A DNA stretch of 64,000 nucleotides from Bacteroidales bacterium SW299 (GTDB taxonomy: Bacteria; Bacteroidota; Bacteroidia; Bacteroidales; Bacteroidaceae): assembly GCA_019550975.1 (NCBI GenBank), contig SDWH01000009.1, positions 1-64,000 on the forward strand, given 5' to 3'. The notes under the pieces are model-generated. The model saw only the letters and a list, made by a program, of their open reading frames with translations. It did not search any database and was not told where the DNA came from. This document shows, piece after piece, positions 19,055-28,695 of the stretch. The stretch's first letter is position 1. Every line of letters starts with the position of its first letter. The position numbers were made by a program, and so were the translations under genes.

Positions 19055-20052
19055 TTATAGAAAAAATAGACTATTACCGAAGGTATAAACCTTACCATAC
19101 AGTATGCCAACCTATAATTCAGTAGAATAGAATTGTATTCTTTGGACAAAAACTTTAGCGAATGTAACATTTCCTTGGTTTTGGTATCCTTACGGATGGC
19201 AGCAAACTCTTTTTGAAAGAACTTGTATTTGAAATATACCGTTTGATGTATACACCGCAGCATCCCTCCAAGCAACATTGAGTCCAAGCGTATTTTGCTT
19301 CCTGAAATCTTTTCTTCCTGACAATAATTTGTGCAATATTCATGCAAATTCCGATACATTCCCCAAAGATTAGGACGGTACTTACGAGTCAACGAATCTG
19401 TACTCATGAAGTAGTTATACAGGGGTTTGTGGACAATCGCTATTTTATTGACTTGTCTGGCATACTCCAGATTGAAAACGATATCCTCAGAAAACACCGT
19501 ATTTTCATCAACAAAACAATCTGTAAGAATACAATCTCTTTTCATCATCCTTACCCACAGAAAACCGGGGATATTGTATTTCTCTTTAGGTGCATAAGAA
19601 ATCATGGGCCTGACATAATCGTCTTTTATGTTCTCAAGAACCATTATATCGTCATAAAAGGTATATGAACGGATATAACCATTATCATTAATCGTATTAT
19701 AGCCGCAAATAGCCAAATTACAATTCCCTTTGGTACATGCCTCATACAGTTCTTCGCAATAGGCTGCCTCAATATAATCATCGCTATCTACAAATACAAT
19801 ATATTCGCCAGCGGCTTCCTTCCAGCCACAACAACGAGCACTTGTCAATCCACCATTGAGCTTGTTTATTAGCCGGTATTCTTTCTTACCTCGTATAAAT
19901 GACTCACATATTTCTTTAGAAGAATCTGTGCTTCCATCATTTACCAACAATACTTCATACGAATCTATAGTTTGTCGCTCTATGGACTCCAAGCATCGCT
20001 GAAGATATTTTTCCGTATTATATATTGGAACGACTATGGATACTTTAACCAT
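19039..20052 (-). CDS. Glycosyltransferase family 2
   Basis: A 337-residue GT-A glycosyltransferase. The ATG at 20052 (MVKVSIVVPIYNTEKYL) gives a start at the family boundary; the open frame reaches back to 20151 but those residues look non-coding. Motifs are LLVNDGSTDSSKEIC, ALTSAR-type GGLTSARCCGW and VFVDSDDYIEA. The C-terminal 100 residues are basic and partly hydrophobic (RFIPSVIVYFFYKWR), suggesting membrane association. A gap of about 170 bases precedes it, the longest inside the operon core, and no clear promoter was found there. Confidence 0.9.
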   Translation of the reverse strand: MVKVSIVVPIYNTEKYLQRCLESIERQTIDSYEVLLVNDGSTDSSKEICESFIRGKKEYRLINKLNGGLTSARCCGWKEAAGEYIVFVDSDDYIEAAYCEELYEACTKGNCNLAICGYNTINDNGYIRSYTFYDDIMVLENIKDDYVRPMISYAPKEKYNIPGFLWVRMMKRDCILTDCFVDENTVFSEDIVFNLEYARQVNKIAIVHKPLYNYFMSTDSLTRKYRPNLWGMYRNLHEYCTNYCQEEKISGSKIRLDSMLLGGMLRCIHQTVYFKYKFFQKEFAAIRKDTKTKEMLHSLKFLSKEYNSILLNYRLAYCMVRFIPSVIVYFFYKWRLN

Positions 20053-20224
20053 TTTTTGTTTCTTATATAGCGTTCTGAAATGTTGCACTACAAAAACATT
20101 TTCCGCCCTTGCGCTGTCTAGTCCCCAAACAAAACCAATGCTATACAGCAACTGTCATCCTATACGCTATTGATTCTGAATATTTATTTTGCGGGATTAT
20201 ATTCTCAATAATCTCCTCACAAAA

Positions 20225-21202
20225 TCATATTATTTTTAAGCCCATTGGACGCAATATCCTATAATATAATGCCAAAAGAAAATAATGCTTAGCAAATGGT
20301 TTCATAACTAATTTATGCTTAGCTGAGTAGCTTTGAAAATAGTCTATACTGTCAATACACTCCTTATATGTATTATACCACATTTTCCAATGAGGTTTCT
20401 TACACTGCAATAACATAAGTTTTTTACTATATTGCAAATAATGTTTCGTACGCTGAATTTCTATAGAACACTGATTATCAAGAAAAGAGGATAAGAGAAC
20501 TAGATTAGGCGCAATATTTTTATCCCAAAGTTCTTCTATGCTTTTCTGTGTAAGACTTCCATTCCTTTGTACATAATGATAAAAAGCCTTATGTATGTAC
20601 GATAAAGTTTCCGCCTTCAAAAAAATTCTGAATATAACATTCAAATCTTCTCCGGTATTTATACCTGGATAGGGATATATCTGATTGACATGAATTATAG
20701 AAGTCCTTATCAAAGCACTCCATAATGATGGGAAAAATGGGTATTCATAAAAGTTCTCTATGCTTTTCCGTGGCGTTGAACCATAACGTTGAGTAACATA
20801 CTCTATTTTATCATCTTTCTCACGATAATAATCACAAGTCACTATGTCTGCATTTGTTCTGTGAGCTTCATTGTATAAAGTTTCATAACAATCAGAATCC
20901 ACATAATCATCTGGATCACAATGAATCGTATATTCACCGGTAGCCAACATCATACCAACTGTTCTTGCATTAGCTACACCTCCATTTTTCTCAAGATTAA
21001 CGATTCTTACATAATCTGCCCTATGGGGGTATTCTTTTAGTACTCTTTCAAGAACAGATATGCTCTTGTCAATCGTACAATCATTAACAATAACATATTC
21101 AATATCATCTAAGGTTTGCCCAAACAATGAACGCGCACACTGCTCAATATAATTTTCTGCGCCATAAACAGGAACAATGACAGAAACTTTTACTTTTTTC
21201 AT
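20225..21202 (-). CDS. Glycosyltransferase family 2
   Basis: A 325-residue GT-A enzyme with VKVSVIVPVYGAENYIEQC at the start, YVIVNDCTIDKS (Cys-Thr replaces the more usual Gly-Ser), GGVANARTVGM and IHCDPDDYVDSDCYE (DXD region), then GEDLNVIFRI. The C-terminus is Lys/aromatic rich. It begins 5 bases after the stop of the flippase gene. It belongs to the same broad group as the product of 19039-20052 but is clearly diverged from it. Confidence 0.9.
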   Translation of the reverse strand: MKKVKVSVIVPVYGAENYIEQCARSLFGQTLDDIEYVIVNDCTIDKSISVLERVLKEYPHRADYVRIVNLEKNGGVANARTVGMMLATGEYTIHCDPDDYVDSDCYETLYNEAHRTNADIVTCDYYREKDDKIEYVTQRYGSTPRKSIENFYEYPFFPSLWSALIRTSIIHVNQIYPYPGINTGEDLNVIFRIFLKAETLSYIHKAFYHYVQRNGSLTQKSIEELWDKNIAPNLVLLSSFLDNQCSIEIQRTKHYLQYSKKLMLLQCKKPHWKMWYNTYKECIDSIDYFQSYSAKHKLVMKPFAKHYFLLALYYRILRPMGLKII

Positions 21203-21207
21203 CAGAA

Positions 21208-22737
21208 CTAACTTTTCAATAGTTTATCCACAACAAACTGTCTTACTATTTTCTTTTCATACGAGTGAATGCCTATAGCATATATAGCCCATGCACTTAC
21301 TATAAAAGAAATCAGAAGCTGTAAGTACAAATTTATAGTATAATGTTTTCCACAATAAATCCAAAGTCCAACAAGAACCAGAATAAGAATGCAAACTGAA
21401 AAGCATGGCAGCAGGACCTGTTTCATATAAGAACGGATAGAAAATTTCATAACAGACTTTAAATAAAACAACCTGAAGAAAAACAGAACAACATTCAACA
21501 CTATTCTGACCACTATAGTTGCTTCCGCGCTAAATCCCCATAACAGAACAAGGTAGCTAAACGGTATATTTAGCAACAAGATGAAACCTACTCCGATTTG
21601 ATATTTCTCTATTTGTCCCGATGCATAAACTCCCATCCATAGTGGAGCTGCTATGCAATCAATCAAGGAGCTATAAATGATTAACTTACAAAAAGAAACA
21701 GAATGCTCAGGAACACTATCCAGCCAAAAGGCTAAAACTTCATCACAATAAGTCACTATAGGAACAGCTATAAGCAACAACAAAAGAAAAGAATATCTCG
21801 AAGTTTTAAATATCAGGCCCGTACAGTAATCCCATCTGCAGGCGGCATATGATTTGACAATCTGCGGATTAAATGCTAACTGGAAGTTAGAAACAAAACT
21901 GTAGATGGCACCATTTACTTGATTGGCTATTCCCATGGCTGCATTTATCAGTACACCGCAAAAGATATTTTGTATAATAGACACTCCTTGAAAAGCCCCT
22001 AAATTAGCGATGTTGCCAAAAAGACTCCAACCGGAAAAATTAAGAAAGCGCTTAAACAACAGTTTATCCCAAAACCATTTGTAGTGACTGATAGAGAACC
22101 TTTTTAAACAAACCAAATAGAAACACAAACTGATCACCACAGATACCAGACAAGTCAGGCAAGCATATAAAATCAATTTATCAATAACAGACAAAAGAAG
22201 AAGATAGACTATCAGTAATTTTAATATCACCTCTATAATACTGATGTAAGCAAATGATGACATCCTTTCATATGTTATTATACAAGCATTATATGGAGCA
22301 CGCATAATATTCACAACCGCAGCCAATATAGAAAACTGATATACCCACCCTGCTGCATATCTGCGGTCTATGGGAATATTAAGATAAGTATTGAAAAACC
22401 ATAGACCTATCGTTTCACCTCCAACCAATACCGCCAATGCAATAAGTGCATGCACATTCACACTCATAGAAAAGACACGAGAGGCTTGCTCCTGATTATT
22501 TCTTCCTAACTCAAAATTAAGAAAACGCTGTGTAGCACTTACCATGGCATTATTCAAGAAAGAGAAAAGAACTATAATACCCCCTACAATGTTATATACT
22601 CCAAGATCTTCAACGCCAAGAATCCTAAGTACTTCTCTTGAAGTAAACAATGAAACTCCCATTACTAAGAACATCCGAAAATAAAGCATAACGGTATTTT
22701 TAGCTATACGCCTGTTATCCAATATAGGTTCTTTCAT
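21208..22737 (-). CDS. Wzx-type oligosaccharide flippase, copy A
   Basis: A 509-residue MOP-superfamily membrane protein with about 12-14 hydrophobic helices. I start it at the ATG at 22737 (MKEPILDNRRIAKNT); the longer frame would use TTG. NTVMLYFRMFLVMGVSLFTSREVLRILGVEDLGVYNIVGGIIVLFSFLNNAMVSATQRFLNFELGR is the typical N-terminal pattern of polysaccharide flippases. It would move lipid-linked repeat units to the periplasmic face. A second flippase with the same N-terminal motif lies at 23948-25471, with a GT4 gene between them. Confidence 0.88.
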   Translation of the reverse strand: MKEPILDNRRIAKNTVMLYFRMFLVMGVSLFTSREVLRILGVEDLGVYNIVGGIIVLFSFLNNAMVSATQRFLNFELGRNNQEQASRVFSMSVNVHALIALAVLVGGETIGLWFFNTYLNIPIDRRYAAGWVYQFSILAAVVNIMRAPYNACIITYERMSSFAYISIIEVILKLLIVYLLLLSVIDKLILYACLTCLVSVVISLCFYLVCLKRFSISHYKWFWDKLLFKRFLNFSGWSLFGNIANLGAFQGVSIIQNIFCGVLINAAMGIANQVNGAIYSFVSNFQLAFNPQIVKSYAACRWDYCTGLIFKTSRYSFLLLLLIAVPIVTYCDEVLAFWLDSVPEHSVSFCKLIIYSSLIDCIAAPLWMGVYASGQIEKYQIGVGFILLLNIPFSYLVLLWGFSAEATIVVRIVLNVVLFFFRLFYLKSVMKFSIRSYMKQVLLPCFSVCILILVLVGLWIYCGKHYTINLYLQLLISFIVSAWAIYAIGIHSYEKKIVRQFVVDKLLKS

Positions 22738-22778
22738 CTTCAAACATCACTTAATTGCAAAATTTCCATTTGCAATCA

Positions 22779-23939
22779 TTATTCAAGCAACAATGCGTTG
22801 ACTTTTGCTCTCCCTGTAACGGCCGTTTTATTTTTCTCTTTCCACGTATTCTCCACTAAATATGCCCGCAACTTATCATCATTGGTCAATTGCAATATCT
22901 TTTCTGCAACGCTTTCCGGGGTCATTTCCGCAATCAATCCGTTTTCACCGTCACGGATCTGGTTGTATGCCACTGGAAAATTCGTACATACCTCCGGCTT
23001 ATGCAATATCCGTGCCTCACAAAGAGTCAGTCCGTATCCTTCATAGCTGGATGTCTGTACATAAATGTCGCATCCGGACATATAGGGATAAGGATTTTCT
23101 TTCAATCCCATGAGTACAACTTCTTGCTGCAATCCGTATCGGCTAATCAATTCGCTAATGGCATCGTATTCACATCCTTCACCGATAAAATACCACCTGA
23201 AACCAAGCCCTTGCTTTTTCAGCAGCCTTGCAGCTTCAACAGCCAACGTGTAATTCTTTTGCGGAACGATACGGCCAACTGTAACAATGCGCCAACTGTT
23301 TGGAGGCAACTTATCTTCAAATCCTTTTTCCTCCGCCATCTTCCGAATTACTTCCGGATCCAATATATCGTATATGGTACACAGTTTTTTTGAATCAACA
23401 TAGGCAGTATTCTTCAACATCTGGCATAAGACCTCAGAAACTGCAACAACGCAATCCATCTTGTCATAAAAGGGACGGTTGTAGGATTCTCTGAAACCGA
23501 TCTTATTTAAATCATTATTTATCCAGGCTATTTTCTTTCTGGCATTGACCCTTTGAGCCACATAGTAGGTGGAGAATCCCTGTTGGTACGCAACAGCTAC
23601 ATCATATCTTTTATGCATTTGAGCAAAAGCAGACTTTCGAACTGTCCAGTTAACCTCAGCACTGTTTCTCTTTATCCCTACAAAAGACAAGAATCTCAAC
23701 AGGAAGGAGAAGCAAAGACGACAGATATAAGCCCAAACTTTTTTCGCTCCCTTAGGATTCGGAATCGTCTGTATAGTTATATGAGAAGGGACATACCGGT
23801 CAAATATACCACCCCTCTTCACCATCAACAAGTCGACCTCGACCTTATCATAATCCAACAAAGGCAATAGGGAAACCAAACTTTTTTCGGCACCACCACA
23901 AGTCAATGAGTCTATAACAAACAGAACCTTCCTTTTCAT
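22779..23939 (-). CDS. Glycosyltransferase family 4
   Basis: A 386-residue GT-B enzyme. Its start KVLFVIDSLTCGGAEKSLVSLLPLL has the GGAE loop. The donor domain shows RIVTVGRIVPQKNYTLAVEAARLL, VVLMGLKENPYPYMSGCDIYVQTSSYEGYGLTLCEARIL (EX7E) and FPVAYNQIRDGENGLIAE. It lies between the two flippase genes, 8 bases after one and about 40 bases before the other. Related to the GT4 at 15675-16877. Confidence 0.9.
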   Translation of the reverse strand: MKRKVLFVIDSLTCGGAEKSLVSLLPLLDYDKVEVDLLMVKRGGIFDRYVPSHITIQTIPNPKGAKKVWAYICRLCFSFLLRFLSFVGIKRNSAEVNWTVRKSAFAQMHKRYDVAVAYQQGFSTYYVAQRVNARKKIAWINNDLNKIGFRESYNRPFYDKMDCVVAVSEVLCQMLKNTAYVDSKKLCTIYDILDPEVIRKMAEEKGFEDKLPPNSWRIVTVGRIVPQKNYTLAVEAARLLKKQGLGFRWYFIGEGCEYDAISELISRYGLQQEVVLMGLKENPYPYMSGCDIYVQTSSYEGYGLTLCEARILHKPEVCTNFPVAYNQIRDGENGLIAEMTPESVAEKILQLTNDDKLRAYLVENTWKEKNKTAVTGRAKVNALLLE

Positions 23940-23947
23940 GCCAGTCC

Positions 23948-25471
23948 CTATTTATGGTATACGACAGTCTTTATCTTATCCCTGATAATGCTGCGTTCTG
24001 CCCCTGTCATCAGAAATCCATAAGTCACCATGGCGTGGAGCAAGACGGATGCAATACAAACAACACCTAATCTCCATAAGGAATCTTCCATCGCCTGAAC
24101 TACGTACGCCAAAACAATAAAGATAAGAATTTCGAAAAATAATGGCTGTAAAATGGATTTCACAATAATTCTTTTAGTGAACAACCAGGTTGTATATTTC
24201 CTTATAAGATATAAATTACACAGCAAATTAAATATGATTACTGCATTAAAGACAAAGAAGACAGCAACTGGAGAATGTCCGGCTTTTATGGTAAAATAAA
24301 CTAATACAATAGTGGACAATCCGATTACACCCACATTTATATTCTGCTGACCATTCTTTCCCATAGCCTTAAGCGTGGCGTTCAGCACAACAGTAGTCAT
24401 TACCAGATTATTGAACAGCAGATGCAGTGCACAGATATCAGCAGCATAAGGAGGTACGATTCCCAGCCACAGTTTCAATACATAATCACGCTCCAATATT
24501 AAAGGGGTTGCAAATATGCAGAACGTGACAAAAGAATAGGTGGAAGCCCTAACTGTCGAATCTTCAAAACTTCGTATATTCCCCTTCGCATAATTTTTAG
24601 TGATTCCCGGCTGAAACGCGGCCACAACGTTATAAGCCAATCCGTTTACCGCCCCCGCTACGGTGCTTCCGATACTCACCGCCGCATTCACTGCCACTCC
24701 ATAGAACATATTTACCAGCATGTTTGTACCCGACTGTTTCACCATCCGGCCAAGACTGCCGAACATCTCCCATCCCGAAAACGAAAGCATCGGCCGGAAG
24801 AACTCTTTGTTGTACACCCAGCGGAAACGGGACTCCGGAAAATGCCGGATGCAATAGATACGTGCATACAGACAACTGGAGGCAGATATAAGCGTTATCA
24901 GCAATGCGTAGAAAATCAGATGGTCGTAAGGAGCAATGCGTACAAGGTAGAGAATGCCGAGTTTGGCAAATGCGCCGGCCATGTCCAGAAATGCATATAC
25001 GTTGAATTTTTCGTGCGCTATCATGCAAGCTCCGTAAGGAACCTGGGTGATGGTCAGCATGGTTGTCAGTATAGAGAGGTGAAACACCCACTGGGCGGCC
25101 TGCTCCCTTTCTTCCGGAATCACCATCTTGTTGCATAAAAACCACAGGCCTATTGTTTCTGCCAATATCAATACCAGCAATGCGATGCCGATATGGATAA
25201 CCATCGCCGTACAGAAAGTGTCATGCAGACGTTGCCGGTCGCCGCGTCCCAGCTCGAAAGTAATGAAACGGGAGGTCGCCCCGCTCATCGAAGCGTTGAT
25301 GAATCCGAGCATTGCCACCACGCTGCCTGTCACTCCATAAATGCCATAGTCTTCTATACCCAGCGTTTGAATGATGATTCGGGCAGTATAGATGCCTATG
25401 AGGGTGGTGATGACGGTGCGGATGTAAAGATACCCGGCATTCTTGATGGTACGCGCTTTCTCTGACGACAC
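23948..25471 (-). CDS. Wzx-type oligosaccharide flippase, copy B
   Basis: A 507-residue MOP-superfamily transporter with about 14 hydrophobic segments. It begins with GTG at 25471; an in-frame stop lies just upstream, and the protein matches family N-termini from MSSEKARTIKNAGYLYIRTVITTLIGIYTARIIIQTLGIEDYGIYG. Motifs shared with copy A include NASMSGATSRFITFELGRGD and the SFSGWEMFGSLG-type segment. It sits directly after the autokinase gene. Two flippases in one operon could mean two lipid-linked substrates or that one copy is redundant. Confidence 0.88.
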   Translation of the reverse strand: MSSEKARTIKNAGYLYIRTVITTLIGIYTARIIIQTLGIEDYGIYGVTGSVVAMLGFINASMSGATSRFITFELGRGDRQRLHDTFCTAMVIHIGIALLVLILAETIGLWFLCNKMVIPEEREQAAQWVFHLSILTTMLTITQVPYGACMIAHEKFNVYAFLDMAGAFAKLGILYLVRIAPYDHLIFYALLITLISASSCLYARIYCIRHFPESRFRWVYNKEFFRPMLSFSGWEMFGSLGRMVKQSGTNMLVNMFYGVAVNAAVSIGSTVAGAVNGLAYNVVAAFQPGITKNYAKGNIRSFEDSTVRASTYSFVTFCIFATPLILERDYVLKLWLGIVPPYAADICALHLLFNNLVMTTVVLNATLKAMGKNGQQNINVGVIGLSTIVLVYFTIKAGHSPVAVFFVFNAVIIFNLLCNLYLIRKYTTWLFTKRIIVKSILQPLFFEILIFIVLAYVVQAMEDSLWRLGVVCIASVLLHAMVTYGFLMTGAERSIIRDKIKTVVYHK

Positions 25472-25487
25472 GGAGTTCTATCGTTTT

Positions 25488-27875
25488 TTAACCTTGTTTT
25501 TCACTTCCATAATGATAGCCATACCGGTATCCGTAGCGGTGATAGCCATAATTCGTATAATCGTCTGTCGTCCCGTTCAGAATCACGGACAGTCTTTTGT
25601 ACTTGTCATCTGCGAACCATTGCCCGACATCTGCCAAAGCCTTCCGGTCGAACAGCTGTGCCCGGATGATAAACAGGGTGACATCCGCATACGGATTAAT
25701 GATGGCTGCATCGGCTACGATTTCTACCGGAGAACAGTCGATGAATATGTAGTCATATTCTTGCCGCAAATCGTCCAACAGTTGTTTCAGTCTGGATGAA
25801 TATAAAAGTTCTGTCGGATTGGGAGGAATCGTACCGCATGGCAATATGTCTATGCATCCGCACTTCCTGATAAGCGGCTTGTAGTCGCTTTCCTGCCCGT
25901 TCAGGTAGTTGGATATGCCGTGCAGGTGTTTCCCGGCACATTTCGACAGGGTTGCCCGGCGCAAGTCAAGGTCCAGCGCGATGACTTTCTTCCCGTTGAT
26001 GCCCAAAACCGTTGAAAGGTTGAGCGTGATGAATGTTTTTCCGCTGCCGGGATTCATGGATGTCAGCATGACAACATGATGCCTGTTTTCATCCGAATTC
26101 AAGGTAAATTCCAGATTGGCCCGCACCACCCTGAATGCCTCATTCATGTAATCACGCTTCTTTTCGGCCACCAGAATCTGCGGCATTTCCTCGCCGCCTT
26201 CTTTTTTCAGCCAGCTTTTCTTTTTACGGGAGCCTGCAAACGGAATTTCACCAAGATACGGAACTTCTTTGATGGATTCCAGATCCTTCCGCCCGCGCAC
26301 GGATGTATTCATGTTTTCCCGGAGGAAAAAGATGCCGCACGGAATGAACAGCCCCGCGCAAAGAGCCATCATCAGGATATTCATCCGGTTCGGCTCCACA
26401 GGCGCCCCGCTCTTGTGAGGCGGTTCAATCAGCTTGGTGTTATAGGCTGTGAAGGCTTGCGAAAGCTCGTTCTCTTCCCTTTTCTGCAAGAGGAACAGAT
26501 AAAGAGATTCCTTCACTTTCTGCTGCCGTTCAATTCCCAGAAGGTGTTCTTCCTGTTTGGGCTTGGCCACGATTTTGGCTGTAGCCTGCGAATGGCTCGA
26601 CTGGATGGACGACTGCTTGTTCTGGAGCATGGTCAGTTCGTTGTCCAGCGAATGGATGATGGTTTCTTTCATTGAAGACAGACTCTTGTCAAGATCCATC
26701 ACCAGCGGGTTCTGCGCAGAAGATATGGCGATATGCTTGTTTCTTTTCAGCACCATATCATTATACTGGTTGATCTGCTCTTCGAGCGTCGAGTTTCCAA
26801 GTCCGGAATTGGTCGGCAGCAGTTGCTTGAAGTCGTGGGTATTCAGCAGGTAATTGCGGATATACCGGGCCATATATATCTGGTTCCCGATATTTATCGA
26901 CTGCTTTTCCGCATCAATCGCCTGGGTCATGGCCACCGACCCTATTTCCTGTATGTCCGGGATAAGGTGTTCCGACTTATATTGGGATATATCCTGGTCT
27001 ACGTCGCCCAGTTCCTGCTCTATTACGGCCAACCGGTCACGGATGAATTCACTGGTGCTTACAGACATGCGGTTGCGGTCTTTTATCCAGTTCTCATTGT
27101 AAACGGAAATCAGCGTATTAAGGATGTCCTCGGCACGGGCAACGGAAACATCCTTGTATTTGATATCTATAATGGTGGAGTTTTTATCTCTCAGTTCAGC
27201 AAGAATGCTTCCGCTCACCTTGCCGATGGCAGAATTCCGGCTGGAACGAACCACCTGCAAGTCTTCGGCCTTCCCTTTCTCATAGGAAGATGACGGCATC
27301 ACAGCGATTTTGCCAATGGGCGTGTCGGCCGAGCTTCCAAGCTTCATGGTCACACTGCCTGCCGCCTCATTTCCGTTCCGCTCAAAGTCGCTGACAACAA
27401 CGGTGCTGTCCGGTTTCAGGGAAAGCCTTATCGAGGCTGTTTCGTCATCGTTCAGTCCGTCAAACTTCACGGCCACAGGCAGGTCCAGCCCATACACCAC
27501 TTCTTCATGAAATGTGCCTTCATGCAGGTAATTCACGTCCAGGTCAAGCCGCTCCACTATTTCTGAAGCGATGAGAGTGGTGTTCAGCGACAAGATCTCG
27601 TTGGTCATGTTCGACGAACTCTGATAAATGCCAAGTTCCTGAAGTTCTTTTTCCGTATTGTTTTCGCTTTCGCTCGACTTGATCAGAATGGAAGTGGTGC
27701 AGGTGTATATCTTAGGCGTTCGCAACAGGTACAGGACGGCAAGCCCTGTGGTTATAGCCAGTGATAAAACGAACCATTTCCAATTTGCAAGGCAGACCAT
27801 CAGCACGTCGCGCAGGCTGACCATTGCGGTTTGCTGGGCGGGTTTGCCCGGAGTATTCATGTTGTTTCTGTCCAT
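25488..27875 (-). CDS. Polysaccharide co-polymerase / tyrosine autokinase (Wzc-like)
   Basis: A 795-residue inner-membrane protein joining a Wzz chain-length domain to a BY-kinase. The first transmembrane helix is near residues 33-50 and the second near 505-522 (ILMMALCAGLFIPCGIFFL). Between them lies a long periplasmic region with coiled-coil character. The kinase domain has Walker A SMNPGSGKT (about 607-615), Walker A' ALDLDLRR (about 633-640) and Walker B IFIDCSP (about 709-715). The tail carries a cluster of eight tyrosines in its last 25 residues (DDYTNYGYHRYGYRY and GYHYG). Autophosphorylation there, reversed by the CpsB-like phosphatase of this operon, would control polymer length and export. 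It lies 13 bases after the Wza-like gene. Confidence 0.93.
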   Translation of the reverse strand: MDRNNMNTPGKPAQQTAMVSLRDVLMVCLANWKWFVLSLAITTGLAVLYLLRTPKIYTCTTSILIKSSESENNTEKELQELGIYQSSSNMTNEILSLNTTLIASEIVERLDLDVNYLHEGTFHEEVVYGLDLPVAVKFDGLNDDETASIRLSLKPDSTVVVSDFERNGNEAAGSVTMKLGSSADTPIGKIAVMPSSSYEKGKAEDLQVVRSSRNSAIGKVSGSILAELRDKNSTIIDIKYKDVSVARAEDILNTLISVYNENWIKDRNRMSVSTSEFIRDRLAVIEQELGDVDQDISQYKSEHLIPDIQEIGSVAMTQAIDAEKQSINIGNQIYMARYIRNYLLNTHDFKQLLPTNSGLGNSTLEEQINQYNDMVLKRNKHIAISSAQNPLVMDLDKSLSSMKETIIHSLDNELTMLQNKQSSIQSSHSQATAKIVAKPKQEEHLLGIERQQKVKESLYLFLLQKREENELSQAFTAYNTKLIEPPHKSGAPVEPNRMNILMMALCAGLFIPCGIFFLRENMNTSVRGRKDLESIKEVPYLGEIPFAGSRKKKSWLKKEGGEEMPQILVAEKKRDYMNEAFRVVRANLEFTLNSDENRHHVVMLTSMNPGSGKTFITLNLSTVLGINGKKVIALDLDLRRATLSKCAGKHLHGISNYLNGQESDYKPLIRKCGCIDILPCGTIPPNPTELLYSSRLKQLLDDLRQEYDYIFIDCSPVEIVADAAIINPYADVTLFIIRAQLFDRKALADVGQWFADDKYKRLSVILNGTTDDYTNYGYHRYGYRYGYHYGSEKQG

Positions 27876-27888
27876 ATCTGATATGCTG

Positions 27889-28695
27889 TCAATTAGTAAA
27901 CAATACGGCTACGGTCATCAGGAAAGAAGCGACCGAAATCCAGAACGACGGTGTCCTTGTGGTATTGGCGTTCAGCTTCGACTCGTTCGCCCTGACCTGT
28001 GTCGGCTCCACGTAAATATAGTCGTTCTGCTGCAGATAAAATGCAGGAGAGCTGTACAGGCTGTTTGTCTGCGTCAGATCTACCCGATAAGGCGTTTGCA
28101 CACCGTTTTCCGTACGTATAACCAGGATGTTGTCGCGCTTGCCCTGTATGGTAAGGTCGCCGGCCTGCGACAAGGCTTCCAGCAGCGTGATGCGGTCCCG
28201 CTCTATTTTTTTCAGCCCGGGGTCGTTCACTTCTCCCGCCACATAAAAACTGAGGTTGGCATACTCCACGGTAACCACCGGGTCACGCAGCAGATTTCCC
28301 GCCAACAGCCTGTATTTGATAAGGTTGGACAATTCAATGCGTGTAAGTCCTTGCGCTTTGACCGGCCCCAGAACAGGCATGTCGATGTTTCCTTCGTTAT
28401 CTATCGTATAAAGGGAATAATCCTCGTTGTTCACGCTAGAAGAAGACTGTAGGTTTCTGTCGCTGTTCACCAGGTTAAACATTTGGGCCACTTCCAGATC
28501 CCTGCTGTGAACAATGATGCTCAGTTTGTCGCCGGGCTGCAGCCTCAAGTCCCTCGGTTCTTGCAGCTTCATCGTGACATCGGGGCGGATGTCCTGCAAG
28601 TAAGTCACCTTCGTGCCTGTGGCGCAAGCGGATAACATGCAGCAGACGGCAAGAAACAGCCCCCAATGCAAAATTTTGTTTCTGATTCTATTCAT
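27889..28695 (-). CDS. Polysaccharide export lipoprotein (Wza-like)
   Basis: A 268-residue outer-membrane export protein. I use the ATG at 28695, which gives a lipoprotein signal (MNRIRNKILHWGLFLAVCCMLSAC, lipobox LSAC with Cys24). The earlier in-frame start would add an odd hydrophilic leader. DLRLQPGDKLSIIVHSRDLEVAQMFN is the Poly_export domain; VAGEVNDPGLKKIERDRITLLEALSQAGDLTIQGKR is a SLBB domain. A C-terminal hydrophobic helix (FWISVASFLMTVAVLFTN) may cross the outer membrane as in Wza. The start overlaps the phosphatase stop by 4 bases (ATGA). Confidence 0.92.
   Translation of the reverse strand: MNRIRNKILHWGLFLAVCCMLSACATGTKVTYLQDIRPDVTMKLQEPRDLRLQPGDKLSIIVHSRDLEVAQMFNLVNSDRNLQSSSSVNNEDYSLYTIDNEGNIDMPVLGPVKAQGLTRIELSNLIKYRLLAGNLLRDPVVTVEYANLSFYVAGEVNDPGLKKIERDRITLLEALSQAGDLTIQGKRDNILVIRTENGVQTPYRVDLTQTNSLYSSPAFYLQQNDYIYVEPTQVRANESKLNANTTRTPSFWISVASFLMTVAVLFTN

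Noticed and set aside
20053..20151. 33-residue extension of the GT2 gene at 19039
   Set aside because: The conserved start is MVKVSIVVPIYN at 20052; the extension has no family match.
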